A DNA stretch of 36,974 bases from an uncultured Bacteroidales bacterium (GTDB lineage Bacteria > Bacteroidota > Bacteroidia > Bacteroidales > Paludibacteraceae). Below the pieces are notes generated by a model, which saw only the letters and a program-made list of their open reading frames with translations, was not told where the DNA came from and ran no database searches. A program made the translations under genes and the position numbers. The stretch's first letter is position 1. The number at the start of each line of letters is the position of its first letter. The DNA is taken from assembly GCA_902774075.1 (NCBI GenBank), contig CACYGT010000009.1, forward strand, positions 1 to 36,974, in the 5' to 3' direction. Shown in pieces: positions 7,910 through 15,926 of the stretch.

Positions 7910-9719
7910 AACCTCCGAACATATTACTCTTCTTCTAAAGCGTATCCCGGAACAACCAGGCGTATACCAGTACTTTGACAAGGACGGGCAGATCATCTAT
8001 GTTGGCAAGGCCAAGAACCTGCATCGACGCGTAAACAGTTACTTCAACAAGGATGTACCGTCCAGTAAGACCCGCCAACTCGTTGCGCACATCGCCGATA
8101 TTCGATACGTGGTAGTGGATAGCGAGCAGGATGCGTTCTTACTGGAGAACAACCTGATAAAGCAGTACCAACCGCGGTATAATATCTTACTCAAGGACGG
8201 AAAGAGTTATCCGAGTATCTGTATCACCAAAGAAGAGTTTCCGCGGATCTTCAAGACACGTACCATCAACAAGAAACTAGGCGAGTACTACGGACCTTAC
8301 AGTTTTGGGTACACGCTGGAGACAGTACTGGAGTTAATACACAAACTATACCCGATTCGAACTTGTACTATTCCTATTTCTTCCGATTCCATCCAGAAAA
8401 AAAAGACACGCGTATGCCTCAAATACCATCTTAAGAACTGCTGCGGAATCTGCGAGGGTATAGGAAAAGAAAAATATGCACAATGGATTGAGCAAGCCCG
8501 TAAACTCATCAAAGGAGACGCAATTGAGATCAGTAAGCAGTTAGAAGAGCAGATGATGAGTCTGGCTTTGGAAATGAAATACGAAGAAGCGGCAGATATC
8601 AAGCACAAGATAGAACTTCTTGAACAGTTCAAGAGCAAGACGATTATCTCGAATTCATCGGCAAAAGATTTGGATGTCTTTGGATATGACGAACAAGACG
8701 ACAGAGTCTATATCTCCATGCTGCATGTACACAACGGCTGTATCGTACAAGGGCAGACGATTGAGTATCGGCGTAAGATGGAAGAAGAGAAAGAGGAACT
8801 GCTCGCGATGGGAATGATGGAATTACGCCAACAGTTGATCAGCACAACAAAAGACGTGATTGTTCCGTTCATTCCGGAGGTTTTTGACGATTCGATACAT
8901 GTCCATATCGCCCTTTCCGGAGACAAGAAAAAACTGCTGGATCTCGCTATGCAGAACGTTCGGCAGTACAAATTAGACCGGCTCAAACAAGAAGACAAAC
9001 TGAATCCGGAGCAACGGGGTGTGCGGATCCTCACCGAACTGCAGAAGATGATGGGACTGCCTTCCTTACCGCGCTGGATTGATTGCTTCGATAACTCGAA
9101 CATACAAGGCGAGAACGCAGTTGCCGGATGCGTAGTATACCGCATGGCCAAGCCCAGCAAAAACGACTACAAACGCTTTGAGATCAAAACAGTAGAAGGA
9201 CCAGATGACTATGCCTCCATGCGCGAAGTAGTAAGGAGAAGATACCAACATCTAATCGATTCCAACGAACAAATGCCGGATCTCATCATAGCCGATGGCG
9301 GTATCGGTCAGATGCATGCAATCCGAGAAGCCGTCGAAGATCAATTAGGTTTGCAGATACCGATAGCGGGACTAAAGAAAAATGACAAACACCGCACACA
9401 GACACTCCTCTTCGGTTTTCCTCCGCAAGAGATTAGCATGCCGGTAACTAGCGAAGTGTTCCGTCTGCTGACTAACATCCAAGACGAAGTGCACCGATTT
9501 GCCATTTCGTACCACAAAAAGAAAAGAAGCAAAGCACAGATTCATAGCCAACTCGATGATTTACAGGGAGTTGGCGAAGCAACAAAGCAAAAAATACTCA
9601 CTCATTTCGGTTCTGTCAAACGCGCTAGAGCGGCCAAAATAGAAGAATGGCAAGAATTACTCGGAACACACAGAGGTTCTGTCATTTACGAGCAGTTACA
9701 AGCAAAAATAAGCCTCTGA
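7902..9719 (+). CDS. uvrC: Excinuclease ABC subunit C (UvrC)
   Basis: UvrC makes both incisions around bulky DNA damage after UvrA/UvrB have located it. The 605 residues show the GIY-YIG nuclease domain at the N-terminus (PGVYQYFDKDG, IIYVGKAKNLHRRVNSYFN), the UvrB-contact (UVR) helices about residues 200-235, and the RNase H-like endonuclease domain with CFDNSNIQGENAVAG and LIIADGGIGQ. A helix-hairpin-helix end (DDLQGVGEATKQKIL) closes the protein. All domains and the usual length are present. The start lies inside the end of apt. Confidence 0.97.
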   Translation: MSKTSEHITLLLKRIPEQPGVYQYFDKDGQIIYVGKAKNLHRRVNSYFNKDVPSSKTRQLVAHIADIRYVVVDSEQDAFLLENNLIKQYQPRYNILLKDGKSYPSICITKEEFPRIFKTRTINKKLGEYYGPYSFGYTLETVLELIHKLYPIRTCTIPISSDSIQKKKTRVCLKYHLKNCCGICEGIGKEKYAQWIEQARKLIKGDAIEISKQLEEQMMSLALEMKYEEAADIKHKIELLEQFKSKTIISNSSAKDLDVFGYDEQDDRVYISMLHVHNGCIVQGQTIEYRRKMEEEKEELLAMGMMELRQQLISTTKDVIVPFIPEVFDDSIHVHIALSGDKKKLLDLAMQNVRQYKLDRLKQEDKLNPEQRGVRILTELQKMMGLPSLPRWIDCFDNSNIQGENAVAGCVVYRMAKPSKNDYKRFEIKTVEGPDDYASMREVVRRRYQHLIDSNEQMPDLIIADGGIGQMHAIREAVEDQLGLQIPIAGLKKNDKHRTQTLLFGFPPQEISMPVTSEVFRLLTNIQDEVHRFAISYHKKKRSKAQIHSQLDDLQGVGEATKQKILTHFGSVKRARAAKIEEWQELLGTHRGSVIYEQLQAKISL

Positions 9720-9726
9720 GAATTGA

Positions 9727-10200
9727 ATGAAAAGCAAGAACATGACTACGTATACAATAAAAAAACATGAAAATTCCGGCCTTGTGCTCCTCAACGAACA
9801 AGGACAACAGGTGAGTGCGCTGGATATCCTCCAGACCTGCGAACCTCACCGGGTGTTTGCCTTCGAGGGCCAGATGGGAGCCGGTAAGACCACCTTCATC
9901 AAACAACTGTGTGAAGAGATGGGTACCATCGACATCGTCAACAGTCCCACCTTTGCCATCGTCAATGTGTATGACGTGGAACAACCCTATCGCGGAGAAG
10001 TGTACCATTTCGATTGCTACCGACTCAAGGACATCCGCGAGGCAATGGACTTCGGCGCAGAGGAATACCTATACTCCGGTAACTACTGTTTTATCGAATG
10101 GCCTAAACTGATTGAACAGCTCTTGCCGGAAGACACGGTGTGGATACATATCGAGCCCCTAGCCAACGGAGATAGGAAATTGGTCATTGGTGATTTGTAA
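9727..10200 (+). CDS. tsaE: tRNA threonylcarbamoyladenosine biosynthesis ATPase TsaE
   Basis: TsaE (YjeE) is the small P-loop ATPase that recycles the TsaB-TsaD complex making t6A37 in tRNAs that read ANN codons. The 157 residues contain the Walker A loop EGQMGAGKTTFIKQLCEEMG (about 46-65), the switch-like NSPTFAIVNVY, and HFDCYRL with the family's Asp, then the EWP motif. A second in-frame ATG at 9742 would give a start nearer to most family members. The last seven codons (KLVIGDL) are made of the period-7 repeat that runs on to the start codon of the next gene. Confidence 0.93.
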   Translation: MKSKNMTTYTIKKHENSGLVLLNEQGQQVSALDILQTCEPHRVFAFEGQMGAGKTTFIKQLCEEMGTIDIVNSPTFAIVNVYDVEQPYRGEVYHFDCYRLKDIREAMDFGAEEYLYSGNYCFIEWPKLIEQLLPEDTVWIHIEPLANGDRKLVIGDL

Positions 10201-10213
10201 TTGCTAATTTGTG
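10179..10213 (+). repeat. Period-7 tandem tract at tsaE/comEC junction
   Basis: Five degenerate 7-base units follow each other without gap: ATTGGTC, ATTGGTG, ATTTGTA, ATTGCTA, ATTTGTG. The tract covers the last codons and stop of tsaE and ends exactly on the GTG start codon of the next gene. On the other strand it reads CACCAAT-type units, the same word as the tracts in apbC and before the chromate transporter. Confidence 0.8.
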
Positions 10214-11527
10214 TTAGACCGAATCCGTGCATATCCGATGGTACTATTGCTACTACCTTTGGTAGTAGTAATTTTCTTGTGTGAACGAATAGGCGTGTTG
10301 TATCCGGAAGAGAACGTGATATATGACAGTCTGCTTGTTCACACATTTATACTCACTAGCGAGAGCAAACCGACGGCCCAGTGCGAGCGATTTGAGGCCG
10401 AGACATATGGCGGCAAAATCTATCTGTATATCCAAAGAGACAGTACCATGCCGCAGAAAGGAGACACCCTCATCGCAAAGACCCGAATACGGCATATCGA
10501 ATCGTTTGATACCTTTGACTACAAGAAATACCTCCTGCGCCAAGGTATTGTCGGTTCGGCATATGTCTATCAATACGAACTACACCCTACTCCCACCCAT
10601 CGTCCTTCCTTGCAGCGACGCTGGTATAATCGTTTGCAAGCAGCTGGGTTGGAAGGAGATGAACTGGCTACCGTAGGGGCTTTGACCTTAGGATATAAAG
10701 AAGACCTGTCCCGCGAACTGAAGCAACATTTTCAAGCTTCCGGCGCTGCTCACGTCCTCGCCGTAAGTGGTCTGCACACCGGCATCATCTACGCACTATT
10801 ACTCGGCCTACTCACCCTCGGCGGACGAATAAGACCCAAGTACGAAAACCAGACAGGAAGGTGTATCATAGGCAGTGTCATCATCCTTGTCATGTGGGGA
10901 TATGCCTGGCTGACAGGTATGACACCCTCCGTAGTACGCGCCGTAGTTATGGTTTCGCTTTTTGAAGTCGGGAGAATGTGCTACCGGCAAGCGATATCAT
11001 TGAACACCGTGGCTTCTGCTGCCGTCTTGATTCTTTTGGTTCGTCCGTTAGACCTGTGGAGTGTCAGTTTTCAACTCAGTTTTGCGGCCACAACAGCCAT
11101 CGTGGTTTTGGCCAAACGCTATGAGCGCTATGCCCATCGGCTCATGAAAAAAGGCTTCTCCGGGCGTATAGCATCCTGGATTTTAGGCACCCTCATCATC
11201 TCCATTGCCGCGCAGTTAGGAACCCTGCCGCTGACGATGTACTATTTCAACCAAATAAGCAGTTATTTTCTCTTAACGAACCTTATCGTGTTACCCATCG
11301 CGAGCCTGTTGGTTCCTTGCGGTTTGGTTAGTCTGGCTTTAGGGGGCACACTTCTCGGCGTATGGTTTAGTAAGGTCACTTGGGCCTTAGCATGGCTCAT
11401 GAATCACTCGGTCGGGTGGATCGAGTCCTTACCCGGAAGTACGATCGCCACAAGCATCGGACTCCCGATGGTTCTGATCTATTACATTTGGTTCATCCTC
11501 CTGTGTATCTTCGTCTCTGATAAGTAA
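10211..11527 (+). CDS. ComEC/Rec2-family membrane protein, short form without C-terminal nuclease-like domain
   Basis: A 438-residue polytopic protein of the ComEC/Rec2 family, which forms the DNA channel across the inner membrane in natural transformation. It has an N-terminal membrane hairpin, a periplasmic OB-like region (about 45-125) and the competence domain with HVLAVSGLHTGI and LTGMTPSVVRAVVMVSLFE. It ends after the last membrane helix, so the metallo-beta-lactamase-like domain that many homologues carry (usual total about 650-750 residues) is missing. I saw no frame-shifted remnant before the next promoter. The GTG start gives MLDRIRAYPMVLLLLPL; an in-frame stop lies two codons upstream, and ATG 10238 is the alternative. 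Confidence 0.85.
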   Translation: MLDRIRAYPMVLLLLPLVVVIFLCERIGVLYPEENVIYDSLLVHTFILTSESKPTAQCERFEAETYGGKIYLYIQRDSTMPQKGDTLIAKTRIRHIESFDTFDYKKYLLRQGIVGSAYVYQYELHPTPTHRPSLQRRWYNRLQAAGLEGDELATVGALTLGYKEDLSRELKQHFQASGAAHVLAVSGLHTGIIYALLLGLLTLGGRIRPKYENQTGRCIIGSVIILVMWGYAWLTGMTPSVVRAVVMVSLFEVGRMCYRQAISLNTVASAAVLILLVRPLDLWSVSFQLSFAATTAIVVLAKRYERYAHRLMKKGFSGRIASWILGTLIISIAAQLGTLPLTMYYFNQISSYFLLTNLIVLPIASLLVPCGLVSLALGGTLLGVWFSKVTWALAWLMNHSVGWIESLPGSTIATSIGLPMVLIYYIWFILLCIFVSDK

Positions 11528-11540
11528 AATTGCAGGAAAA

Positions 11541-11572
11541 TTTGCATAATTCAAAAAAAAGCAGTACCTTTG
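11541..11572 (+). promoter_or_regulatory. Bacteroidota-type promoter for lolD-gldB-sufS-channel unit
   Basis: The -33 element TTTG at 11541 is followed by 20 bp (CATAATTC, an A-run of eight, GCAG) and the -7 element TACCTTTG at 11565-11572. The start codon of the ABC gene follows 21 bp later. Confidence 0.85.
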
Positions 11573-11593
11573 CGCCGCAAAGGTATTTGAACT

Positions 11594-12244
11594 ATGATAG
11601 AAGTTAAGAATATTCATAAGTCTTTTGATGCATTGGAAGTGCTCAAAGGCGTTAACCTGAAGGTGCAGAAAGGTGAGATCGTAGCTATTATAGGCAAGTC
11701 GGGAGCAGGTAAAACCACCCTACTCCAGATCATCGGAACACTGGACCGACCCACCCAAGGACAAGTCCTCATTAACGGCACAGATGTGTTTACGATGAGA
11801 GAAAAAGAACTGGCTGCTTTCCGCAACAAGCATATCGGGTTTATTTTCCAGTTCCATCAACTGCTTCCAGAGTTCACCGCGCTGGAGAACGTTTGTATCC
11901 CGGCCATGATTGCGCGAGAAAAAGAATCGGAATATGTAGCACGCGCAACAAAACTACTGACCGAACTCGGTTTGGGTGAGCGGCTCAACCATAAACCCAA
12001 CGAACTGTCCGGCGGTGAGAAACAACGTGTAGCGGCCGCCAGAGCACTCATGATGAGTCCCGATATCATTCTGGCTGACGAACCCACAGGTAGTCTCGAC
12101 GAGAAGAATAAAAAAGAACTGAGTGAACTGCTTCTCAAACTGCGCAAAGAGTACGGCCAGACTATTCTGCTTGTGACGCACGATAAAGAACTGGCAGCGA
12201 TGGCCGATCGTGTTATCGAGATAAAAGACGGAATCATAGAATGA
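11594..12244 (+). CDS. lolD: ABC transporter ATP-binding protein, LolD-like
   Basis: A 216-residue ABC ATPase of the LolD/MacB/FtsE type. Walker [10 protein letters not shown] starts at residue 34, the signature LSGGEKQ at 138 and Walker [13 protein letters not shown] around 158-169; the H-loop is VTHDKE. LolD drives release of lipoproteins from the inner membrane to the LolA carrier. No permease (LolC/E) gene is adjacent, so the partner must lie elsewhere and the exact transporter is an inference. The gene has its own promoter and shares an ATGA overlap with the lipoprotein gene that follows, a fitting neighbour. Confidence 0.85.
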   Translation: MIEVKNIHKSFDALEVLKGVNLKVQKGEIVAIIGKSGAGKTTLLQIIGTLDRPTQGQVLINGTDVFTMREKELAAFRNKHIGFIFQFHQLLPEFTALENVCIPAMIAREKESEYVARATKLLTELGLGERLNHKPNELSGGEKQRVAAARALMMSPDIILADEPTGSLDEKNKKELSELLLKLRKEYGQTILLVTHDKELAAMADRVIEIKDGIIE

Positions 12245-13242
12245 AAAAATTTATATTCATAGCATGTCTCTTGACGCTGATGGGGTGTCAGAAAGGAAGA
12301 ACTTATTTCCCGAAAAATATCCCGGCTCAACAGCTCGAATTGGTTCGTTTTGACAAAGCCTTACTGAATGTTCACGAAGCGACCGCAAAGGAAGATATTC
12401 AGGTTTTATACGACCAATATCCGGTCTTTATGCCGCTTTGGACAGAAGATATATTAGGTATTCCGGCTGCTGACACCACCTATCTGGCCCAGCAGTTACC
12501 GCTCTTCCTCAATGACACCGTTTATGGATTTAGACAAACGAATGCCAAAGAGATGGAAGTCTTTGCGGATGTGAGCGATATTGAGAATACGATAAGCAAG
12601 GCCTTTGCACGCATCCAATACCTCTATCCGGAGACAGAAATACCCAGTTTGTATCTGTTCATTTCCGGCTTTCAGACACCTATCTATTTTGGCGAGGACC
12701 TGATCGGAATAGGAGCAGACATGTACCTTGGTAGCAACTACGAATACTACAACCGCGTGGTGTATGAATACCAGAAACAAACCATGCGCAAGGAGTGTAT
12801 TCCCGTTGATGTCATTAGCGCTTACCTCTTCCGCACTCTACCCTACACCTCCACCAAGAGTCGTTTGTTGGACCAGATGCTCTACCGCGGAAAAATCATG
12901 TACCTCACCGCACAGATCTTCGATCAGTTACCGGGCTATGAAATCATGGGTTGGACCAAAGAACAATGGAACTGGTGCGTCAAAAACGAACGGGCTATAT
13001 GGCATCTGGTGATGGACAAACGCGATCTGTTTAAGACCGAGAGCATCGTGCTGACCAGTTACCTCAACGATGGTCCTTTCACAGCAGAAGTGTCCCAAGA
13101 CGCGCCGGGACGCTTAGGTATATGGCTCGGATGGCGAATCGTCGAGTCGTATATGGAACATAATGAGCATGTTACCCTCCAAGACTTAATGGCCGAAGGA
13201 GATGCACAAAAGATACTTGAAGACAGTTACTACAGACCATGA
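12241..13242 (+). CDS. GldB-like lipoprotein
   Basis: A 333-residue predicted lipoprotein: the signal peptide [16 protein letters not shown] ends in a lipobox with the lipidated Cys at residue 16. The body resembles the gliding-motility lipoprotein GldB, with the RFDKALLN start, the [18 protein letters not shown] region and the end [17 protein letters not shown]. GldB is needed for gliding and type IX secretion in Flavobacterium, but related proteins occur widely in non-gliding Bacteroidales, where their job is not known to me. The reading frame overlaps the preceding ATPase (ATGA) and the following sufS by 4 bp each, so the three are likely co-translated. Confidence 0.82.
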   Translation: MKKFIFIACLLTLMGCQKGRTYFPKNIPAQQLELVRFDKALLNVHEATAKEDIQVLYDQYPVFMPLWTEDILGIPAADTTYLAQQLPLFLNDTVYGFRQTNAKEMEVFADVSDIENTISKAFARIQYLYPETEIPSLYLFISGFQTPIYFGEDLIGIGADMYLGSNYEYYNRVVYEYQKQTMRKECIPVDVISAYLFRTLPYTSTKSRLLDQMLYRGKIMYLTAQIFDQLPGYEIMGWTKEQWNWCVKNERAIWHLVMDKRDLFKTESIVLTSYLNDGPFTAEVSQDAPGRLGIWLGWRIVESYMEHNEHVTLQDLMAEGDAQKILEDSYYRP

Positions 13243-14453
13243 ATAGAGAAGATTTTTCGATATTAAAAGAGCAGGTACACGGCCGGCCGTTGGTGTATTT
13301 GGACAATGCTGCAACCAGTCAGAAGCCTCAACAGGTACTCGATGCTATCATCGATGCCTATACGCATTGGAACAGCAATATCCACCGCGGGGTACATCAT
13401 CTGAGCCAAGTTGCTACTATGCACCACGAAGAGGCTCGCAAAGCGGTTGCTGCATTCATCAACGCCCAAAGCAGCGATGAGATCATCTTCACCAAAGGCA
13501 CCACAGACAGCCTCAATGCCTTAGCTTTCAGTTTCGGCGAAGCCTGTATCCACGAAGGCGATGAGATCATCGTCAGCGGACTCGAACACCACTCCAACAT
13601 CGTTCCCTGGCAGATGCTCTGCGAGCGAAAAAAAGCCGTCCTGAAGCCTATTCCTCTACACGAAGATTTATCGATAGATTTAGCAGCTTTTAAGCACCTT
13701 TTAAGCACTCGAACCAAGTTAGTGAGCATAGCACATGTGAGCAATGTGTTAGGTACGATCCAACCCATCGAAGAAATCATCCGTCTGGCACATGAACAGC
13801 ATATCCCCGTGTGTATCGATGGCGCGCAGAGTGTGCCGCATTTGCGCGTGGACGTACAATCCTTAGACTGTGACTTCCTTGCTTTCTCCGGACACAAGAT
13901 GTACGGTCCGACCGGCATCGGAGTGCTGTACGGCAAACGAGAATGGCTGGAGAAACTTCCCCCGCACGAAGGAGGAGGAGAGATGATCAACCACGTGCGT
14001 TGGAGTGGAACAACCTACAACGAACTGCCGTATAAGTTCGAAGCCGGGACACCTAATTTCATTGGATCCTATGCCCTGCAGAAAGCCGTCGAGTATATGC
14101 AATCGATTGGTTTAGAGGCAATTGAAAACCACGAACGCGAACTGACTGCCTATTGCGAGGCGCAACTACAAACCGTCGAAGGCGTACAAATCTATGCTCC
14201 TAAACAACCCAAAGCCGGGGTGATCAGTTTTAATATCTACAACGCCCAAACGCTCATTCATCCTTTCGATATAGGTACCTTGCTTGACCAACAAGGCATA
14301 GCTGTCCGCACAGGCCATCACTGCGCCGAACCGCTCATAGACACGATGGGCGTACCGGGTACCGTGCGTGTCTCATTCGGCTTATACAACGACAAAAACG
14401 ATGTGGATACCTTCATCGCGGCATTACAAAAAGCAATTCAAATACTGAAATAA
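13239..14453 (+). CDS. sufS: Cysteine desulfurase SufS
   Basis: The 404-residue PLP enzyme takes sulfur from cysteine for Fe-S cluster assembly by the SUF pathway. The N-terminal YLDNAATSQKP, the substrate-region segment NIHRGVHHLS, the PLP lysine in SGHKMYGPTG (Lys220) and the catalytic cysteine in RTGHHCAEP (Cys362) define the SufS (group II) type. The usual partners sufB, sufC and sufD are not adjacent on the right; the left neighbours are a transporter ATPase and a lipoprotein, so the gene may sit at the edge of a rearranged suf cluster. It overlaps the preceding gene by 4 bp. Confidence 0.96.
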   Translation: MNREDFSILKEQVHGRPLVYLDNAATSQKPQQVLDAIIDAYTHWNSNIHRGVHHLSQVATMHHEEARKAVAAFINAQSSDEIIFTKGTTDSLNALAFSFGEACIHEGDEIIVSGLEHHSNIVPWQMLCERKKAVLKPIPLHEDLSIDLAAFKHLLSTRTKLVSIAHVSNVLGTIQPIEEIIRLAHEQHIPVCIDGAQSVPHLRVDVQSLDCDFLAFSGHKMYGPTGIGVLYGKREWLEKLPPHEGGGEMINHVRWSGTTYNELPYKFEAGTPNFIGSYALQKAVEYMQSIGLEAIENHERELTAYCEAQLQTVEGVQIYAPKQPKAGVISFNIYNAQTLIHPFDIGTLLDQQGIAVRTGHHCAEPLIDTMGVPGTVRVSFGLYNDKNDVDTFIAALQKAIQILK

Positions 14454-14454
14454 T

Positions 14455-15183
14455 ATGAAGTTCAGACAAAGAATCTACCAGATGGTAGAAACGGGAAACA
14501 AAGACATTCTTATCAATGAGATCTATGATTGGGTGATGCTTGTTTTTATCATCCTCAGCCTGGTACCCCTCACCTCGCGCAAGGAATATGCCGTGTTCGA
14601 GTGGTTCGATAAGATATCCGTCACAGCCTTCATCATCGATTATATACTGCGTTGGAGCACAGCCGATTACAGACTGTCTAACATGCCCAAATGGAAAGCC
14701 TTCCTACTCTATCCTTTCACCGCTTTTGCTATCATAGACCTACTGTCTATCCTCCCCTCTTTCACGTTCTTCAACCGAGTGTTCAAACTCTTCCGTCTCT
14801 CGCGTTTGGTCAAGATAATGCGTATTTTCAAGTTCTTGCGCTACTCCGAAAACATGCTCATGCTCTTGCGCGTGCTGCATAAAGAACGCCATATCCTCTT
14901 CACCGTCTTCCTGATGGCTGTTTTCTATATTGTGGTAACCGCACTGGTGATGTTCAATCTGGAAGAATCCGTTCAATTCCATAATTTCTTTGACGCCCTC
15001 TATTGGGCGACAACCACACTGACTACGGTCGGATACGGCGATATCTACCCGGCTACGAATATCGGTCGTGTGATCAGTATGTTCTCCGCTATCTTCGGCG
15101 TTGCCGTCATCGCCCTGCCTTCCGGCGTCATCACAGCCAGCTATCTGGAAGAACTAAAAAACAGTAAGAAGAAAGCGAGCTAA
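14455..15183 (+). CDS. Voltage-gated-type potassium channel / ion transporter
   Basis: A 242-residue channel subunit with six predicted membrane segments. An Arg/Lys-rich S4-like helix (FKLFRLSRLVKIMRIFKFLR, about residues 110-130) is followed by the pore with the potassium selectivity filter in TTVGYGDIYPAT (about 190-200). It lacks a large C-terminal regulatory domain and ends in a Lys-rich tail. By family, four such subunits would form a K+ channel in the inner membrane. It starts 1 bp after sufS. Just beyond its stop the sequence is gene debris on the other strand. Confidence 0.9.
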   Translation: MKFRQRIYQMVETGNKDILINEIYDWVMLVFIILSLVPLTSRKEYAVFEWFDKISVTAFIIDYILRWSTADYRLSNMPKWKAFLLYPFTAFAIIDLLSILPSFTFFNRVFKLFRLSRLVKIMRIFKFLRYSENMLMLLRVLHKERHILFTVFLMAVFYIVVTALVMFNLEESVQFHNFFDALYWATTTLTTVGYGDIYPATNIGRVISMFSAIFGVAVIALPSGVITASYLEELKNSKKKAS

Positions 15184-15459
15184 ACACTCCTGCGTCACGC
15201 AATAGGTCGTGTCAATCATATCCATCAGGTCGCTTAACGCATACTCGATCTGATGCTCGTGACTCAGTTGGGGATAAAAAAAGACACATTTCCAGAACTC
15301 ACCATGCTGTATAGGCCGATGTGGTATCTGCCATTTATTGCAGTCAGGCAGTATAAGGATCATCGGCTTACAAAGCCCCTCCTCAATAAACTTCTCCAGC
15401 GTATCAATCGCGTTACCCAGTTCCACCCAAGACCCTTCATATCCGTTGATGCCATGGCA
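15184..15459 (-). pseudogene. Remnant of a putative esterase (alpha/beta hydrolase)
   Basis: Read on the minus strand, about 90 codons resemble the middle of a putative esterase (esterase D-like): HGINGYEGSWVELG, then MILILPDCNKW, IQHGEFWKCVFFY and YALSDLMDMIDTTY. The family's N-terminal strands, which precede the HG(I)NG oxyanion turn, and the whole catalytic-serine half are absent. The match stops at the end of the K+ channel gene. The frame is joined out of phase to the glycosyltransferase remnant upstream of it, which points to deletion at both ends. No start codon in a sensible place is available. Confidence 0.75.
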
Positions 15460-15757
15460 GTGCATTAATAATCACATCTTGGCGTTTCTCCTTACTCAAA
15501 CGACCAATCATCATGATCGTATAAACCTCCTTATCCGGTTGTACAGGTCTGTTATTGGAACCCATTCCCGCACGCAAAAACTCATCGTGGATACCATTGG
15601 AAATAACATGCATCTTAGACGTATATCCACGCTGTTTCAACTCATTGGCAATGAAGTTCGAAGGGGTATATACATGCACTACGTCCGCCCAATCACAGGC
15701 CTGCTTGATGATCTTCCTATCCGCATTGCCATAATAGAAATCATACAGTACTGCTTT
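15437..15757 (-). pseudogene. Remnant of a group 1 glycosyltransferase
   Basis: The minus strand is open from 15757 down to a stop at 15437. It reads as an internal piece of a GT-B glycosyltransferase: YDFYYGNADRKIIKQACDWA, then VVHVYTPSNFIANELKQRG, VISNGI and IMMIGRLSKEKRQDVII. These are the inter-domain acceptor/donor segments of GT4-type enzymes. The N-terminal domain is missing, with a stop and AT-rich DNA before 15757. The C-terminal sugar-nucleotide half is cut off after IINAL, where the sequence runs into the esterase remnant in another frame. It cannot encode a working enzyme. Confidence 0.78.
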
Positions 15758-15886
15758 TTATCTGTTTACACAAATGATTAATAGAAATCGTAAATAAAAA
15801 CACAAAATAAAACGAATATTATTACCTTATGTATAAATTATCTTAATAATCGTGTATATACATATTTTTCAATATATACAAATAAA
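15758..15886. other. AT-rich intergenic region
   Basis: The 129 bp between the glycosyltransferase remnant and the next promoter are very AT-rich and have no open frame of note. A 10-bp perfect palindrome TGTATATACA lies at 15853-15862, about 24 bp upstream of the -33 element. It could be an operator, but AT-rich palindromes of this length arise easily by chance. Together with the remnants this makes 15184-15926 the longest stretch without an intact gene. Confidence 0.5.
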
Positions 15887-15918
15887 TTTGTGCAATTCAA
15901 AAAAATATCGTATCTTTG
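15887..15918 (+). promoter_or_regulatory. Bacteroidota-type promoter of the EEP-family gene
   Basis: TTTG at 15887 and TATCTTTG at 15911-15918 are separated by 20 bp that include TGCAATTC and a 7-A run. Only 8 bp separate the -7 element from ATG 15927, so the transcript is probably leaderless. Confidence 0.85.
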
Positions 15919-15926
15919 CAACGGAT

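Noticed and set aside
15853..15862. Palindrome TGTATATACA as an operator
   Set aside because: It is too short and lies in sequence of almost only A and T, where such palindromes are frequent; no second copy was found.
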